Shown piece by piece: positions 46,680 through 56,939 of a stretch of 64,000 bases of DNA. The stretch's first letter is position 1, and each line of letters begins with the position of its first letter. The notes below the pieces were generated by a model. The model was given only the letters and a program-made list of their open reading frames with translations. It was not told where the DNA came from and made no database searches. This DNA is from Aerophototrophica crusticola (lineage in GTDB: Bacteria > Pseudomonadota > Alphaproteobacteria > Azospirillales > Azospirillaceae). Position numbers and translations under genes: made by a program. The DNA lies in contig MOEB01000008.1 in the NCBI GenBank assembly GCA_001939945.1, positions 1 to 64,000 on the forward strand, given 5' to 3'.

Positions 46680-47102
46680 TCAGCCGTGCAGGGACAGGCC
46701 CTTGGTGGCCTTGTCCACCGCCTTCCTGGGGCCACGCAGGGCCAGCCCCACCAGGTCCATGTCCTCCGGGTCCTCCGCGGCGAAGACGGCGCGGTTGGCG
46801 GCGTCGTGGCCCGTGGCGAACATGGCGCGGACATAGGCGGCCATGCCCAACCCCCGGGCGATGCCCTGCCGCCGGGCGGCCTGCAATCCCGCCCCGTCCG
46901 CGGCGAAGACAAGCATGGGCTGGCCCAGCATGCGGCCATAAACCTGCCCGGCCGCGTCCCGGTAGGGCTCGCCCAAAGCGTCGGGTGCCGCGGCGGCGAT
47001 GCCAGTGGCCAGGAAGGCGGTGACGTTGAGCTTCTGCCAAGTGGCCAAATCGGCGCGCACGATGATGGCGACCTTGGTGTCGAACTGGGGGGTATCGGAC
47101 AT
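46680..47102 (-). CDS. DUF2000 family protein
   Basis: A 140-residue protein with the DUF2000 order: KVAIIVRADLATWQKLNVTA, a GEPYRDAAGQVYGRMLGQPM block and a FAADGAGLQAAR block. Members bind pyridoxal-like or peptide substrates in a PTH2-like fold; function is not known. ATG 47102 follows AGGAGGAG. The gene lies directly downstream of the AraC gene on the same strand and may be its target. Confidence 0.85.
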   Translation of the reverse strand: MSDTPQFDTKVAIIVRADLATWQKLNVTAFLATGIAAAAPDALGEPYRDAAGQVYGRMLGQPMLVFAADGAGLQAARRQGIARGLGMAAYVRAMFATGHDAANRAVFAAEDPEDMDLVGLALRGPRKAVDKATKGLSLHG

Positions 47103-47146
47103 GGGCGGCTCCTCCTTCCCGCCCACCCTGCCAAGGCCGGGGTGCC

Positions 47147-48010
47147 CTAGTCTGGAACGTCCGTGCACATCCGGCGATAGGCGGCCGGGGTCATGCGGTA
47201 GGCCCGCCGGAACCACCGGCCCAGGTGGCTCTGGTCGGCGAAGCCCACCTCCGCCGCCACCGCGGCGGGCGCCATGCCCGTGGCCAGCAGGGCCCTGGCC
47301 GCCCTCAGCCGCAGCCGGACCATGTAGGCATGCGGGGACAGGCCCACGGCCTGCCGGAAGCGGCGGTTCAGCCGGAACCTGTCGGTGCCGGCCGCCGCGG
47401 CCAGCTCGTCCATGCCCACATCCTCCGCCATCCGGGCGTGCAACAGGTCGCGCGCCCGGGCCACGTCGGCGGGTTGGCGGACCGGCCGGGCCTGGGGCGG
47501 GTGCCGGGCCACCCCCGCCAGCCGCACCACCAGCCCGTCCAACGCCAGGTCGCGGGCCAGCCGCCCCTCACCCCCGTGCAAGGCCCCGAATGCCGCCGTG
47601 ATGGCCGTCGCCAGGCCCGGGTCCCGGTCCAGGGTGCGGCGGAAGCCCAGGCTCCCCTGCCCCGGCCGCCCCTCCGCCAACTGCCCCATCCGCCCCGCCA
47701 GCCAGGGCTGGGGCAGGTAGAGCATGCTGTAGGTGAAACCGTCGGGGGACGGGGCATGGCCGTCATGGACCTCCCCCGGCTCGATCAGGATGACGTTGCC
47801 GGGGGTGCTGGTGTGCAGTTCCCGGCGGCAGCGGAAGCGCTGGACCCCCTGCTCCGTGACCCCGACCAGCACGTCGTCATGGTCGTGGGGGTCGTAGGCA
47901 TGGCCCTTGAAGTGGGCGCGGATGGTCTCGATCCCGGTTTCCCGGTCATGGCGGGCGGACAGCCAGTGGTCAGCCGCGCCGCCCGTTCCCTGGTTATGCG
48001 CGCCGCCCAT
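47147..48010 (-). CDS. AraC family regulator
   Basis: A 287-residue protein with an N-terminal cupin-like ligand domain (a GVTEQGVQRFRCRRELH strand) and two C-terminal helix-turn-helices at about 180-285 (VGMDELAAAAGTDRFRLNRR; EVGFADQSHLGRWFRRAYRM). The second hallmark is present. Neighbouring DUF2000 gene begins 45 bases after its stop, so it may be the regulated partner. Confidence 0.92.
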   Translation of the reverse strand: MGGAHNQGTGGAADHWLSARHDRETGIETIRAHFKGHAYDPHDHDDVLVGVTEQGVQRFRCRRELHTSTPGNVILIEPGEVHDGHAPSPDGFTYSMLYLPQPWLAGRMGQLAEGRPGQGSLGFRRTLDRDPGLATAITAAFGALHGGEGRLARDLALDGLVVRLAGVARHPPQARPVRQPADVARARDLLHARMAEDVGMDELAAAAGTDRFRLNRRFRQAVGLSPHAYMVRLRLRAARALLATGMAPAAVAAEVGFADQSHLGRWFRRAYRMTPAAYRRMCTDVPD

Positions 48011-48101
48011 GGTCCCCCGCCGGCCCGGACCGGGGCACCCCGGCCCCCCATGGGCGGCAGGATATCCGGCCTTGGGGGACCTTGCCAGGACGGCCCGGCC
48101 C

Positions 48102-50117
48102 TCAGGCCGCGCGGACGGCGCTGAGGAACCTGTCCACCTCGGTGGTCAGCACCTCCGCGTCCCTGGCCAGCTCGGCGGAGGCGGCGACCACCTGGGTGGC
48201 GGCGTTGCCGGCCTCCCCCGCCGCCTCGCTGACGCCGGTGATGTTGCGGGTCACGTCCTGGGTGCCGGTGGACGCCTGCTCCACGTTCCGGGCGATCTCG
48301 CGGGTGGCGGCCTGCTGCTCCTCCACCGCCGCAGCGATGGCGTAGCTGGACTCGTTCACCCGGGCGACGCGGCGGACGATCTCCTCGATGGCTTGCACCG
48401 CATCATGGGTGTTGGCCTGCACCGCCTCGATCTGGCGGCTGATGTCCTCCGTCGCCTTGGCGGTCTGGGTTGCCAGGGCCTTCACCTCGCTGGCCACCAC
48501 GGCGAAGCCGCGCCCCGCCTCGCCCGCCCGCGCCGCCTCGATGGTGGCGTTCAGGGCCAGCAGGTTGGTCTGGGCGGCGATGTCGCTGATCAGGGTGACG
48601 ATGGTGGTGATCTGCCCGGCGGTGGCGGACATGCCCTGCACCATCTCGTGGGTGTGGCGGGCCTGTTCGGCCGTCTCGTGGATGGTGGCGGTGGTCGCCT
48701 CCACCTGGGTGGCGATCTCGTGGCTGGAGGCGGCGAGCTGCTCGGCGGCAGAGGCGACCGTCTGCACGTTGGCCGCCGCCTGGTGGGACGCCGCGGCCAC
48801 GGCGCTGGCCTGCCGGCTGGTCTGCTCGGACACGGCGGACATAGACTGGGCGGTGGCCGTCATCTCCGTGGCGGCGGAGGAGACGCTGCGCACCACATGG
48901 CCGACGCTCTCCTCGAAGCTCCGGGCCAGGGCCTCCATGGCGGCCCGCTTCTCCGCCGCGGCGCGGCGTTCCGCCTCCTTCTGCTCGGCCTCCAGGCGGC
49001 GCACCCGCAGGGCGTTCTCCTTGAACACCTCCACCGCCGCGGCCATGGCGCCGATCTCGTCCCGGTAGGCGCGGGCGGGAACCTCCGTCTCCAGGTTCCC
49101 CTCGGCCAGCCCGCCCATCGCCTTGGTCATGGCGGTGACCGGCCGGGTGATGCCCAGGGCGGTCACCGCCGCCGCCGCGGCACCCAGGACCATGGCCAAC
49201 ACGGACAGGAGCATGGAGCGGGTCTCGCTGGACACCAGCACCGCCACCGACTGCGCCTCGATCTGGGCGGCGCGGGCCACCATCTCCTCCGCCAGGGCGG
49301 CGCTGCCGTCGCCGAACTGCTTGCCCATGGCGGACATGCGCTTGATCAGCTCCGCCGTCTCGATGGACAGTTGCCGGATCCCGGCGAAGGCTTGGCGGTA
49401 CTGGCCGGACAGGGCCTTCGTCTCCGCCGCCAGGGCCTTGCGCTGCGGGTTCTGCAGCCGCGCCTCCAGGGCGGCGGCGCGGGTGATGAAGGCATCGCTG
49501 AAGCCGTCCACCTGGGCAGCGGTCTCCTGCGTGGGCACGGACAGGAAGCGCACGGCCGCCAGCCGCGCCCGCATCAGGGTTTCCTGTGCCTGGCCGGCCA
49601 GGGCGGCGGTCTCCGAGTCCCCGTCGGCCAGGGCCGTCTCGACGATCCGGGCCAGGTTGTCGGTGGCGGCGGGGCCCAGCTTGAAGATGCCGTCATTCAC
49701 CAGCCCCTCACGCTTCCTGGAATTGTCCACCAGGGTGGTGAGGTCGGCCCTGTAGCGTTCCACCAACTGGGCCAGTTCCCCCAGCTTGGCCTGGCGGCCG
49801 GGGTCGCGCACGCGGGCCTGCAGGGCTGCCAGTTCGGCCTGGATCTCGGTGGCGAGCGCCGCCGCCTGGGCCGCCGCCTCCGGGTCGGCGAAGTTGATGT
49901 AGCTCAGCACCGCCCGGCGCATGGCGCTGACGTTGCTGTCCACCTGCAACACGTCCCGCGCGTTGCCGGAGACGCGTCCATATTCGTTGAAGCCGGCATG
50001 CACTTCCCGCCCGGACATCCAGGACGTGGCGGCCAACAGGGCCAGGAAGGCCAGGACCAGGCCGAAACCGACATAGATGCGCGTCGCGACCTTCAGCCGT
50101 GACATCATCTCGAACAT
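48102..50117 (-). CDS. Methyl-accepting chemotaxis protein
   Basis: A 671-residue chemoreceptor. One transmembrane helix at about 13-33; a periplasmic helical region with no recognised Cache fold at about 34-300; a second helix near 310 ([20 protein letters not shown]); a HAMP domain to about 370 ([20 protein letters not shown]); and a signalling domain with the hairpin tip [20 protein letters not shown], then [20 protein letters not shown]. It controls the flagellar motor through CheA. The start at 50117 or 50105 differs by four residues. Confidence 0.95.
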   Translation of the reverse strand: MFEMMSRLKVATRIYVGFGLVLAFLALLAATSWMSGREVHAGFNEYGRVSGNARDVLQVDSNVSAMRRAVLSYINFADPEAAAQAAALATEIQAELAALQARVRDPGRQAKLGELAQLVERYRADLTTLVDNSRKREGLVNDGIFKLGPAATDNLARIVETALADGDSETAALAGQAQETLMRARLAAVRFLSVPTQETAAQVDGFSDAFITRAAALEARLQNPQRKALAAETKALSGQYRQAFAGIRQLSIETAELIKRMSAMGKQFGDGSAALAEEMVARAAQIEAQSVAVLVSSETRSMLLSVLAMVLGAAAAAVTALGITRPVTAMTKAMGGLAEGNLETEVPARAYRDEIGAMAAAVEVFKENALRVRRLEAEQKEAERRAAAEKRAAMEALARSFEESVGHVVRSVSSAATEMTATAQSMSAVSEQTSRQASAVAAASHQAAANVQTVASAAEQLAASSHEIATQVEATTATIHETAEQARHTHEMVQGMSATAGQITTIVTLISDIAAQTNLLALNATIEAARAGEAGRGFAVVASEVKALATQTAKATEDISRQIEAVQANTHDAVQAIEEIVRRVARVNESSYAIAAAVEEQQAATREIARNVEQASTGTQDVTRNITGVSEAAGEAGNAATQVVAASAELARDAEVLTTEVDRFLSAVRAA

Positions 50118-50415
50118 GGGACGCCCCCTCGGCAGGCGGCGTTCACCCGCCGCGTAACATGGTTAATAAAAAGTAAAGGTTCATCAAGTCTTCACAATCG
50201 TGGCCGGAGTCTACCGACATACGATGTAATGACTGAACTGGAGGGGACGCTACCCGGTTTTGTCTTGGTGTCTCTTGATCTAAATCATTCCGTCGGCACA
50301 TTGCTAAACCTTATGAGTAACCCGGTCGGGACGCCGTGGCTTACGCCGCCGTCCCCACCGTGCGGGCCCTCCCCGGGCCTGCCGGATGCCTGCCTTGCCC
50401 TGACCGGGAGTTTCC
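50118..50415. other. Intergenic region upstream of phaC
   Basis: Holds an AT-richer patch (50,160-50,300) between the divergent chemoreceptor and PHA synthase genes, so it should contain both promoters. No terminator or small gene is seen. Confidence 0.5.
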
Positions 50416-52125
50416 ATGCCCACCGACAAGTCCACCGCCGCGAACGACGGCCTGTCCGCCCTGGACGGTTTCTGGCGCTCCATGCTGGCCGGCGCCACCC
50501 AGGGCCTGTCCCCGGTCGCCACGGCGAAGGCCTGGCTGGACTGGGCGTCCAACCTTTCCATGTCCCCCGGCCACCAGGCCCGGCTGGCCCTGGCCGCGGC
50601 GGAGGCATCCGCCACCGTGGCCAGCCGCGCCCTGGTCCCCGCGGCCAAGCATGGCACCGGCGACCGCCGCTTCCCCGACGCCCATTGGGGCCGCTTCCCC
50701 TTCAGCCTGCTGAGCGAGGGCTTCCTGGCCACCGAGCGCTGGTGGGACCTAGCGGCGGAGATGCCGGGCGCCAGCCGCCGCTCCAACCAGCTGGTCCGCT
50801 TCAGCGTGCAGCAGTTCCTGCAGACGCTGAGCCCGGCCCATTGGCCCGCCACCAACCCGGAATTCCTGTCCCGCACGTGGGAGGAGCGCGGCGCGAACCT
50901 GGCCCGCGGCCTGGACCTGCTGGCCAAGGACACGGCCCGCCAGCTGGCCCACGCCCAGGCGGAGACCGGCTTCAAGGTGGGGGAGAACCTGGCCGTCACA
51001 CCGGGCCAGGTGGTCTTCCGCAACGAGCTGCTGGAGCTGATCCAGTACAGCCCGACGACCGACACGGTCCGGCCGGAGCCGGTGCTGATCGTCCCGGCCT
51101 GGATCATGAAGTACTACATCCTGGACCTGCGGCCGGAGAACAGCCTGGTCCGCTACCTGGTCAGCCAGGGCCACACGGTCTACGCCATCTCCTGGCGGAA
51201 CCCGACCCAGGCGCAGGCCAAGGTCGGCTTCGACGATTACCGCCGCGACGGCGTGATGGCAGCACTTGACGCCATCACCGCCATCCAGCCGGGGGCGAGG
51301 GTGCATGCCGCCGGCTACTGCCTGGGCGGCACGCTGCTGACCGTGGCCGCCGCGGCCATGGCCCGGGACGGGGACGAGCGGCTGGCCAGCATGACCCTGC
51401 TGGCCGCCCAGTCCGACTTCACCGAGGCGGGCGAGCTGCTGACCTTCATCGACGATGACGAGGTCGCCTGGCTGGACAACCTGATGACCGCCGAGGGCGG
51501 CGTGCTGGACGGCAGCCGCATGGGCGGCGCCTTCCAGCTGCTGCGGGCGGAAGACCTGCTCTGGTCGCCCCTGCTGAAGCGCTACCTGATGGGGGAGGAG
51601 GACCAGTCCAATGACCTGATGGCCTGGAACGCCGACCAGACCCGCATGCCCCACCGCATGCACAGCGAGTACCTGAAGGGCATGTTCCTGCGCAACGACC
51701 TGGCCCAGGGCCGCTTCAAGGCGGGTGGACGCCCGGTGGCGGTGTCGGACATCCAGGTGCCGGTCTTCGCCGTGGGCACCGTGAAGGACCACGTGGCCCC
51801 CTGGGTCTCCGTCCACAAGATCCACCTGCTGGCCCGGACGGAGGTCACCTTCTGCCTGACCGCCGGCGGCCACAACGCCGGCATCGTCAGCGAGCCCGGC
51901 CACGCCCGCCGCTCCTACCAGCTGCTGGCCCGCCCCGAGGGCGGCCGCTACCTGCCCCCGGACGAGTGGGCCGCCAAGGCGCCGAAGCTGGAAGGGTCCT
52001 GGTGGACCGCCTGGGCCCAGTGGCTGGACGCCCGCTCCGGCCAGCCGGTCCCGCCCCCGTCCCTGGGCTGTGAGGCCCTTCCCCCCCTCTGCCCGGCCCC
52101 GGGCACCTATGTCCACCAGCACTGA
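50416..52125 (+). CDS. phaC: Class I poly(3-hydroxyalkanoate) synthase
   Basis: A 569-residue enzyme that polymerises hydroxyacyl-CoA into PHA granules. The lipase-like box is GYCLGG with catalytic Cys 302; the N-terminal PhaC segment is followed by the VLIVPAWIMKYYILDLRPEN strand typical of class I enzymes, and the catalytic His sits in LTAGGHNAG. Length fits class I (about 560-600). The ATG at 50416 is an easy start. It opens an operon that continues with the MaoC-phosphotransacetylase fusion, acetate kinase and FabI, linking PHA production with acetyl-phosphate and fatty-acid metabolism. Confidence 0.95.
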   Translation: MPTDKSTAANDGLSALDGFWRSMLAGATQGLSPVATAKAWLDWASNLSMSPGHQARLALAAAEASATVASRALVPAAKHGTGDRRFPDAHWGRFPFSLLSEGFLATERWWDLAAEMPGASRRSNQLVRFSVQQFLQTLSPAHWPATNPEFLSRTWEERGANLARGLDLLAKDTARQLAHAQAETGFKVGENLAVTPGQVVFRNELLELIQYSPTTDTVRPEPVLIVPAWIMKYYILDLRPENSLVRYLVSQGHTVYAISWRNPTQAQAKVGFDDYRRDGVMAALDAITAIQPGARVHAAGYCLGGTLLTVAAAAMARDGDERLASMTLLAAQSDFTEAGELLTFIDDDEVAWLDNLMTAEGGVLDGSRMGGAFQLLRAEDLLWSPLLKRYLMGEEDQSNDLMAWNADQTRMPHRMHSEYLKGMFLRNDLAQGRFKAGGRPVAVSDIQVPVFAVGTVKDHVAPWVSVHKIHLLARTEVTFCLTAGGHNAGIVSEPGHARRSYQLLARPEGGRYLPPDEWAAKAPKLEGSWWTAWAQWLDARSGQPVPPPSLGCEALPPLCPAPGTYVHQH

Positions 52126-52137
52126 AGGCCGCAAACC

Positions 52138-53565
52138 ATGGACACCATCGCCCCCATCGCCCCCGCCGCGGCCACGGACAGCGACATGATCGAGAACGTC
52201 ACCTATGACGAGATGACGGTCGGCCAGTCCGCCAGCCTGGTGCGTGAGGTCACGGCCGCGGACATCGAGCTGTTCGCCACCGTCTCCGGCGACATCAACC
52301 CGGCCCACCTGGACAAGGAGTATGCCGACGGCAGCATGTTCCACGGCGTCATCGCCCACGGCATGCTCAGCGGCTCCCTCTTCTCCACCGTGCTGGGCAC
52401 CCAGTTGCCCGGCCCGGGCACCATCTATCTGGGCCAGGAGCTGTCCTTCCGCCGCCCGGTGAAGCCGGGCGACCGGGTCACCGCCACCGTGACGGTGCGG
52501 GAGAAGCAGGACGACAAGAAGCGCGTCGTCCTGGACTGCCACTGCACCAACCAGGACGGCAAGGAGGTCATCTCCGGCGTCGCCACCGTCATCGCCCCGA
52601 CGGAGAAGGTCAGCCGCCACCGCATGGCCCTGCCGGAGGTGCGCATGATCCGGCATGACGCCTGCGCCAAGCTGCTGGAGAAGTGCGAGGCCCTGCCGCC
52701 CCAGCCCACGGCCATCGTCCACCCCTGCGACCGCGACAGCCTGCAGGGCGCCCTGGACGCCGCCCATGCCGGCCTGATCCGCCCGGTGCTGATCGCCCCC
52801 GCCGCCAAGCTGCGCGCCGTGGCGGCGGAGAACGGCTTCGACATCAGCGGGTACGAGGTGGTGGACGTGGAGCACAGCCACGCCGCCGCGTCGAAGGCCG
52901 TCGCCCTGGCCCGCGCCGGCGAGGTGGCGGCCATCATGAAGGGCAGCCTGCACACGGACGAGCTGATGGGCGAGGTGGTCCGCAAGGACGGCGGCCTGCG
53001 CACGGCCCGCCGGGTCAGCCACGCCTATGTCATGAGCGTCCCCACCTACCACAAGACGCTGATCGTCACCGACGCGGCCATCAACATCGAGCCGGACCTG
53101 GCCGCCAAGGTGGACATCGTCCAGAACGCCATCGACCTGGCCCGGGTGCTCGGGGTGGACGTGCCCAAGGTCGCCATACTGGCGGCAGTGGAGACGGTGA
53201 ATCCCCGCATGCAGTCCACCCTGGACGCCGCCGCCCTGTGCAAGATGGCCGACCGCGGCCAGATCGCCGGCGGCCTGCTGGACGGCCCGCTGGCCTTCGA
53301 CAACGCCATCAGCAAGGTGGCCGCCAAGGTCAAGAAGATCACCAGCCCCGTGGCCGGCGACCCGGACATCCTGCTGGTCCCGGACCTGGAGTCCGGCAAC
53401 ATGCTGGCCAAGCAGCTGTCCTTCCTGGCGTCGGCCGACGCGGCCGGCATCGTGCTGGGCGCCCGGGTGCCCATCGTGCTGACCAGCCGGGCGGACAGCG
53501 TCCAGACCCGCCTCGCCTCCTGCGCGGTCATGGCCCTGGTGGCCGCCGCCACCCGGCGCGGCTGA
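52138..53565 (+). CDS. Bifunctional enoyl-CoA hydratase (MaoC) / phosphate acetyltransferase
   Basis: A 475-residue two-domain protein. The first 150 residues are a MaoC-type hot-dog hydratase (FATVSGDINPAHLDKEYADG; FHGVIAHGMLSGSLFSTVLG); about 160-475 are a phosphate acetyl/butyryltransferase (VAILAAVETVNPRMQSTLDA; IVLGARVPIVLTSRADSVQT). The hydratase makes hydroxyacyl-CoA for PHA synthase or the beta-oxidation side, and the transferase links acetyl-CoA and acetyl-phosphate with the acetate kinase next door. Twelve bases separate it from phaC. Confidence 0.93.
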   Translation: MDTIAPIAPAAATDSDMIENVTYDEMTVGQSASLVREVTAADIELFATVSGDINPAHLDKEYADGSMFHGVIAHGMLSGSLFSTVLGTQLPGPGTIYLGQELSFRRPVKPGDRVTATVTVREKQDDKKRVVLDCHCTNQDGKEVISGVATVIAPTEKVSRHRMALPEVRMIRHDACAKLLEKCEALPPQPTAIVHPCDRDSLQGALDAAHAGLIRPVLIAPAAKLRAVAAENGFDISGYEVVDVEHSHAAASKAVALARAGEVAAIMKGSLHTDELMGEVVRKDGGLRTARRVSHAYVMSVPTYHKTLIVTDAAINIEPDLAAKVDIVQNAIDLARVLGVDVPKVAILAAVETVNPRMQSTLDAAALCKMADRGQIAGGLLDGPLAFDNAISKVAAKVKKITSPVAGDPDILLVPDLESGNMLAKQLSFLASADAAGIVLGARVPIVLTSRADSVQTRLASCAVMALVAAATRRG

Positions 53566-53576
53566 GGGGGGGCACC

Positions 53577-54788
53577 ATGTCCGACGCCATCCTGACCATC
53601 AACGCCGGCTCCTCCTCCTGCAAGTTCGAGGTCTTCCACGTGGCGGGCGGCGTGCCGGAGATGACCCTGCGGGGCCAGATCTCCGGCATCGGCACCAACC
53701 CCGTGCTGACCGCCAAGGACGACCACGGCACCTTCATGGCCGAGCAGTCCTATGACGCCGGCACCAGCCAGTCGGCCCTGATGCGCGACCTGCTGGCCTG
53801 GATCGAGGACCACCTCGGCGGTGACCATTTGGTTGCCGCCGGGCACCGGGTGGTGCATGGCGGCCGCCGCTTCTTCGCCCCGGTGAAGGTGGACGGTGCG
53901 GTCCTGGCGGAGCTGGAGGCCCTGGTGCCCCTGGCCCCGCTGCACCAGCCGCACAACCTGTCCGCCATCCGCGCCCTGGCGGAGGCGCACCCCGGCCTGC
54001 CGCAGGTGGCCTGCTTCGACACCGCCTTCCACAAGGACCATGACGACGCGGCCAGCCGCTTCGCCCTGCCGCGGGAGCTGCACGAGTCGGGCATCCGCCG
54101 CTACGGCTTCCACGGCCTGTCCTATGCCTATGTCAGCCGGGAGCTGGCAAGGCTTGCGCCGGAAGTGGCCAGCGGCAAGGTCGTCGCCTGCCACCTGGGC
54201 AGCGGCGCCAGCCTCTGCGCCATGGAGAACGGGGTCAGCGTCGACAGCACCATGGGCTTCACCGCCCTGGACGGGCTGCCCATGGGGACCCGCTGCGGCG
54301 CCCTGGACGCCGGGGTGGTGCTGCACCTGATGCAGGCCCACGGCATGGACGCCAAGGGTCTGGAGACCCTGCTTTACAAGAAGTCCGGCCTGCTGGGCGT
54401 CTCCGGCGTCAGCAACGACTGGCGCGACCTGGAGCTGTCCGACAAGCCCGAGGCCCGCCAGGCCATGGACCTGTTCGTGCACCGGGTGGTGCAGAACATC
54501 GGCGCCCTGGCCGCCACCCTGGGCGGGCTGGACGGCCTCGTCTTCACCGCCGGCATCGGCGAGCGGTCCGCCCGGCTGCGGGCGGAGGTCTGCCGCCGCC
54601 TGTCCTGGATGGGCGTCGTCCTCTGCCCCAGCGCCAACGACCGCCACGGGCCCTGCATCACCCGGCCCCACAGCCGCGTTCCCGTCTGGGTCATCCCGAC
54701 CGACGAGGAGCGGATGATCGCCCTCGACACGCTGGCGGTGCTGTCGCCGCCGGCCACCACGAAACCCTCGCTGGAACTCGCATCATGA
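53577..54788 (+). CDS. ackA: Acetate/propionate kinase
   Basis: A 403-residue kinase with the hallmark TINAGSSSCKFEVF at the start, the ACFDTAFH segment, the YGFHGLSYAYVSRELA motif and the ATP site HLGSGASLCAMENG. It phosphorylates acetate or propionate with ATP, and with the transferase upstream forms the Ack-Pta path. ATG 53577 follows GAGGGGGG. Its stop overlaps the fabI start (ATGA). Confidence 0.96.
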   Translation: MSDAILTINAGSSSCKFEVFHVAGGVPEMTLRGQISGIGTNPVLTAKDDHGTFMAEQSYDAGTSQSALMRDLLAWIEDHLGGDHLVAAGHRVVHGGRRFFAPVKVDGAVLAELEALVPLAPLHQPHNLSAIRALAEAHPGLPQVACFDTAFHKDHDDAASRFALPRELHESGIRRYGFHGLSYAYVSRELARLAPEVASGKVVACHLGSGASLCAMENGVSVDSTMGFTALDGLPMGTRCGALDAGVVLHLMQAHGMDAKGLETLLYKKSGLLGVSGVSNDWRDLELSDKPEARQAMDLFVHRVVQNIGALAATLGGLDGLVFTAGIGERSARLRAEVCRRLSWMGVVLCPSANDRHGPCITRPHSRVPVWVIPTDEERMIALDTLAVLSPPATTKPSLELAS

Positions 54789-55561
54789 CCGAACTGTCCC
54801 TCGACCTGCGCGGCAAGCGCGGCCTCGTCATCGGCATCGCCAACGGCGCTTCCATCGCCTATGGCTGCGCCCGGGCATTCCGCCGGCTGGGCGCCGACCT
54901 GGCCGTCACCTACCTGAACGAGAAGGCCAAGCCCCACGTGGAGCCCCTGGCCCGGGAGCTGGGCGCCGACCTGTTCCTGCCGCTGGACGTGTCCCAGCCC
55001 GGGCAGATGGAGGCGGTGTTCGAAGCCATCCAACAGAAATGGGGCAAGCTGGACTTCGCCCTGCACTCCATCGCCTTCGCCCCCATGGCCGACCTGCACG
55101 GCCGGGTGGTGGACTGCTCTGCCGAGGGGTTCGGCAAGGCCATGGACATCTCCTGCCATTCCTTCATCCGCATGGCCAAGCTGGCCGAGCCGCTGATGAC
55201 CGACGGCGGCACCCTGTTCACCATGAGCTATTTCGGTGCCCACAAGGTGGTGCCGCACTACAACGTCATGGGCCCGGTGAAGGCCGCGCTGGAGGCCAGC
55301 GCCCGCTACATGGCGGCGGAGCTGGGGCCCAAGGGCATCCGCGTCCACTCCATCTCCCCCGGGCCGCTGAAGACCCGCGCCGCCAGCGGCATTGACCATT
55401 TCGACGAGCTGATGGCCCGCGTGGAGGCGGAGGCCCCCGCCCACCGGCTGGTGGATATCGACGACATCGGCCTGACCACCGCCCTGCTGGCCACCGACGC
55501 CGGCCGTCTGGTGACGGGCTCCACGACCTACGTGGACGGCGGCTACCACATCATGGGGTGA
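54785..55561 (+). CDS. fabI: Enoyl-ACP reductase FabI
   Basis: A 258-residue SDR-type reductase of type II fatty-acid synthesis: cofactor segment GLVIGIANGASIAYGCARAF, then the SIAFAPM strand and the catalytic Tyr-x6-Lys (HYNVMGPVKAALE). It is the trans-2-enoyl-ACP reductase, probably NADH-dependent. Coupled with ackA. In this class of alphaproteobacteria the phaC-pta-ackA-fabI order is common, so this is a normal operon. Confidence 0.95.
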   Translation: MTELSLDLRGKRGLVIGIANGASIAYGCARAFRRLGADLAVTYLNEKAKPHVEPLARELGADLFLPLDVSQPGQMEAVFEAIQQKWGKLDFALHSIAFAPMADLHGRVVDCSAEGFGKAMDISCHSFIRMAKLAEPLMTDGGTLFTMSYFGAHKVVPHYNVMGPVKAALEASARYMAAELGPKGIRVHSISPGPLKTRAASGIDHFDELMARVEAEAPAHRLVDIDDIGLTTALLATDAGRLVTGSTTYVDGGYHIMG

Positions 55562-55572
55562 GGTGAAGGATC

Positions 55573-56025
55573 ATGGAAACCCACGGCCACGGCGGGACCC
55601 TGCCCGTCCCGGACTATGCCGCCATCCGCGAACGGGCCCTGGCCGCCACGGGGCGTTCGCGCCGCGACACCGGCACCAGGACCAAGGACCGCGCCACGCG
55701 GGAGGCGGAGCTTGCCATCCTGCGGGCCGAGCGGCTGGCGGAAGGGGACATCCGGCACAAGCTGTACGGCATCGGCGACGCCGCGGACCGTGGGGAGTTC
55801 CAGCTCCTGCTCCACCGCTTCCCCAGCGACCTCTGCCTGGACCAGGGCCGCGCCCTGAACAACCAGGAGGAAGGCTGGCCCGACACCCTGGCCGGCATCC
55901 CGGCCCAGCTCTACGCCTACTGGCAGGAGAACCTGGAGGGGCTGGGCTACGGCATCACGGCCTATGTCCTGGAGTACCCGGAGGGCATGCCGGGCGACGC
56001 GGGGATGTTCCTGACCTGGCGGTGA
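55573..56025 (+). CDS. Conserved hypothetical protein downstream of fabI
   Basis: A 150-residue soluble protein, METHGHGGTLPVPDYAAIRE at the start, with a helical middle and a C-terminal strand part (YGITAYVLEYPEGMPG). No family recognised. It starts 11 bases after fabI and has no promoter of its own in sight, so it is the last gene of the operon. Confidence 0.65.
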   Translation: METHGHGGTLPVPDYAAIRERALAATGRSRRDTGTRTKDRATREAELAILRAERLAEGDIRHKLYGIGDAADRGEFQLLLHRFPSDLCLDQGRALNNQEEGWPDTLAGIPAQLYAYWQENLEGLGYGITAYVLEYPEGMPGDAGMFLTWR

Positions 56026-56061
56026 CCCGGCTGGCCTAACCCGGGAGGAAGTGGTAGACGC

Positions 56062-56583
56062 ATGTGTCCGCGATCAACGAGCGGTAGCGTGTTCTACTCA
56101 ACCCTGACCACCGATCCCCTGGAGTTCAAGCTGTTCCGTGAGGGACGAGCCTGCAACGTGCTGGTCCATGTGGGTCATGATCTTGCGGAAGGCTGGAACT
56201 GGTTCGTGTCCGTTGGCCTCGACACCATGGCCGGCGGCGACTTGGAGTACTATTTCGTCCTGCTGCGGGTGGACGCGGAGACAGGCGAGGTGACCCCTTA
56301 CCGGTCTGGGCGGGAAGTCAGGGCCGCCATCCCGCCAGGGGAGCGGAAGGCCATCCGTGCCACCATCCTGCAAGCCACCCAATTCTTGCTGGGTCATGCC
56401 CGGCCTCCACGCGTTTACCGGGTCACCTATGACGTGGACCCGCCTGACCGCGCCCTTGAGAAGCATCACGCCATCAGCCAAGTCTTCGAGGAGTGTGGCT
56501 ATGCCGTGGCGACCGCGGATGCCGTCTACGGCCAACGCTTCTGGTGGATGGAGTTGCGGACGCCGAGTCCGTTGACGACGTAG
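56062..56583 (+). CDS. Hypothetical protein
   Basis: A 173-residue protein with strand-rich wording (FYSTLTTDPLEFKLFREGRA, and a YYFVLLRVDAETGEVTPYR segment). No signal peptide, membrane helix or known family. The base use is less GC-biased than in its neighbours. The role is unknown. Confidence 0.6.
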   Translation: MCPRSTSGSVFYSTLTTDPLEFKLFREGRACNVLVHVGHDLAEGWNWFVSVGLDTMAGGDLEYYFVLLRVDAETGEVTPYRSGREVRAAIPPGERKAIRATILQATQFLLGHARPPRVYRVTYDVDPPDRALEKHHAISQVFEECGYAVATADAVYGQRFWWMELRTPSPLTT

Positions 56584-56599
56584 GTAAAGGCGTGTTTCG

Positions 56600-56785
56600 A
56601 TGTCTGGAATTACGGAGAGTGCCATGCCGGACCGTGACACCCAGGAGCGGGTGATCGAGGAGACCGAGGAACGGGTGCAGTCCTACCTGGACCGGTGGAT
56701 GGCCAACCCCGCGTTCCGCGCGGCTCTTCACGCCCACGACGAGGAGGTCCGACCGACCCCGCGCAAGGTTGCCGGCACGCGCTGA
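56600..56785 (+). CDS. Small hypothetical protein
   Basis: A 61-residue protein (an [20 protein letters not shown] segment) predicted to be a helical, charged peptide. It starts 17 bases after the previous stop and may be co-transcribed. ATG 56600 or ATG 56624. No family recognised; could be non-coding. Confidence 0.4.
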   Translation: MSGITESAMPDRDTQERVIEETEERVQSYLDRWMANPAFRAALHAHDEEVRPTPRKVAGTR

Positions 56786-56939
56786 CCACACGAGCCGTAC
56801 CCGCGGAGCACCCCGCCCCACCGGTATCATCCCGCACCAAAGCACTTCCCCCCACGCATACCGGGGTTACGTTGCACCCCCGCCCCCAGCCGCCCCATCT
56901 GTCACGGGACGAACCCGCCCGCAGGTGAAAGGCACGCCC

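Noticed and set aside
52683-54788. A 701-residue frame ending with the acetate kinase
   Set aside because: Only its last 403 residues are the kinase; the rest is a shadow of the MaoC-phosphotransacetylase gene in another frame.
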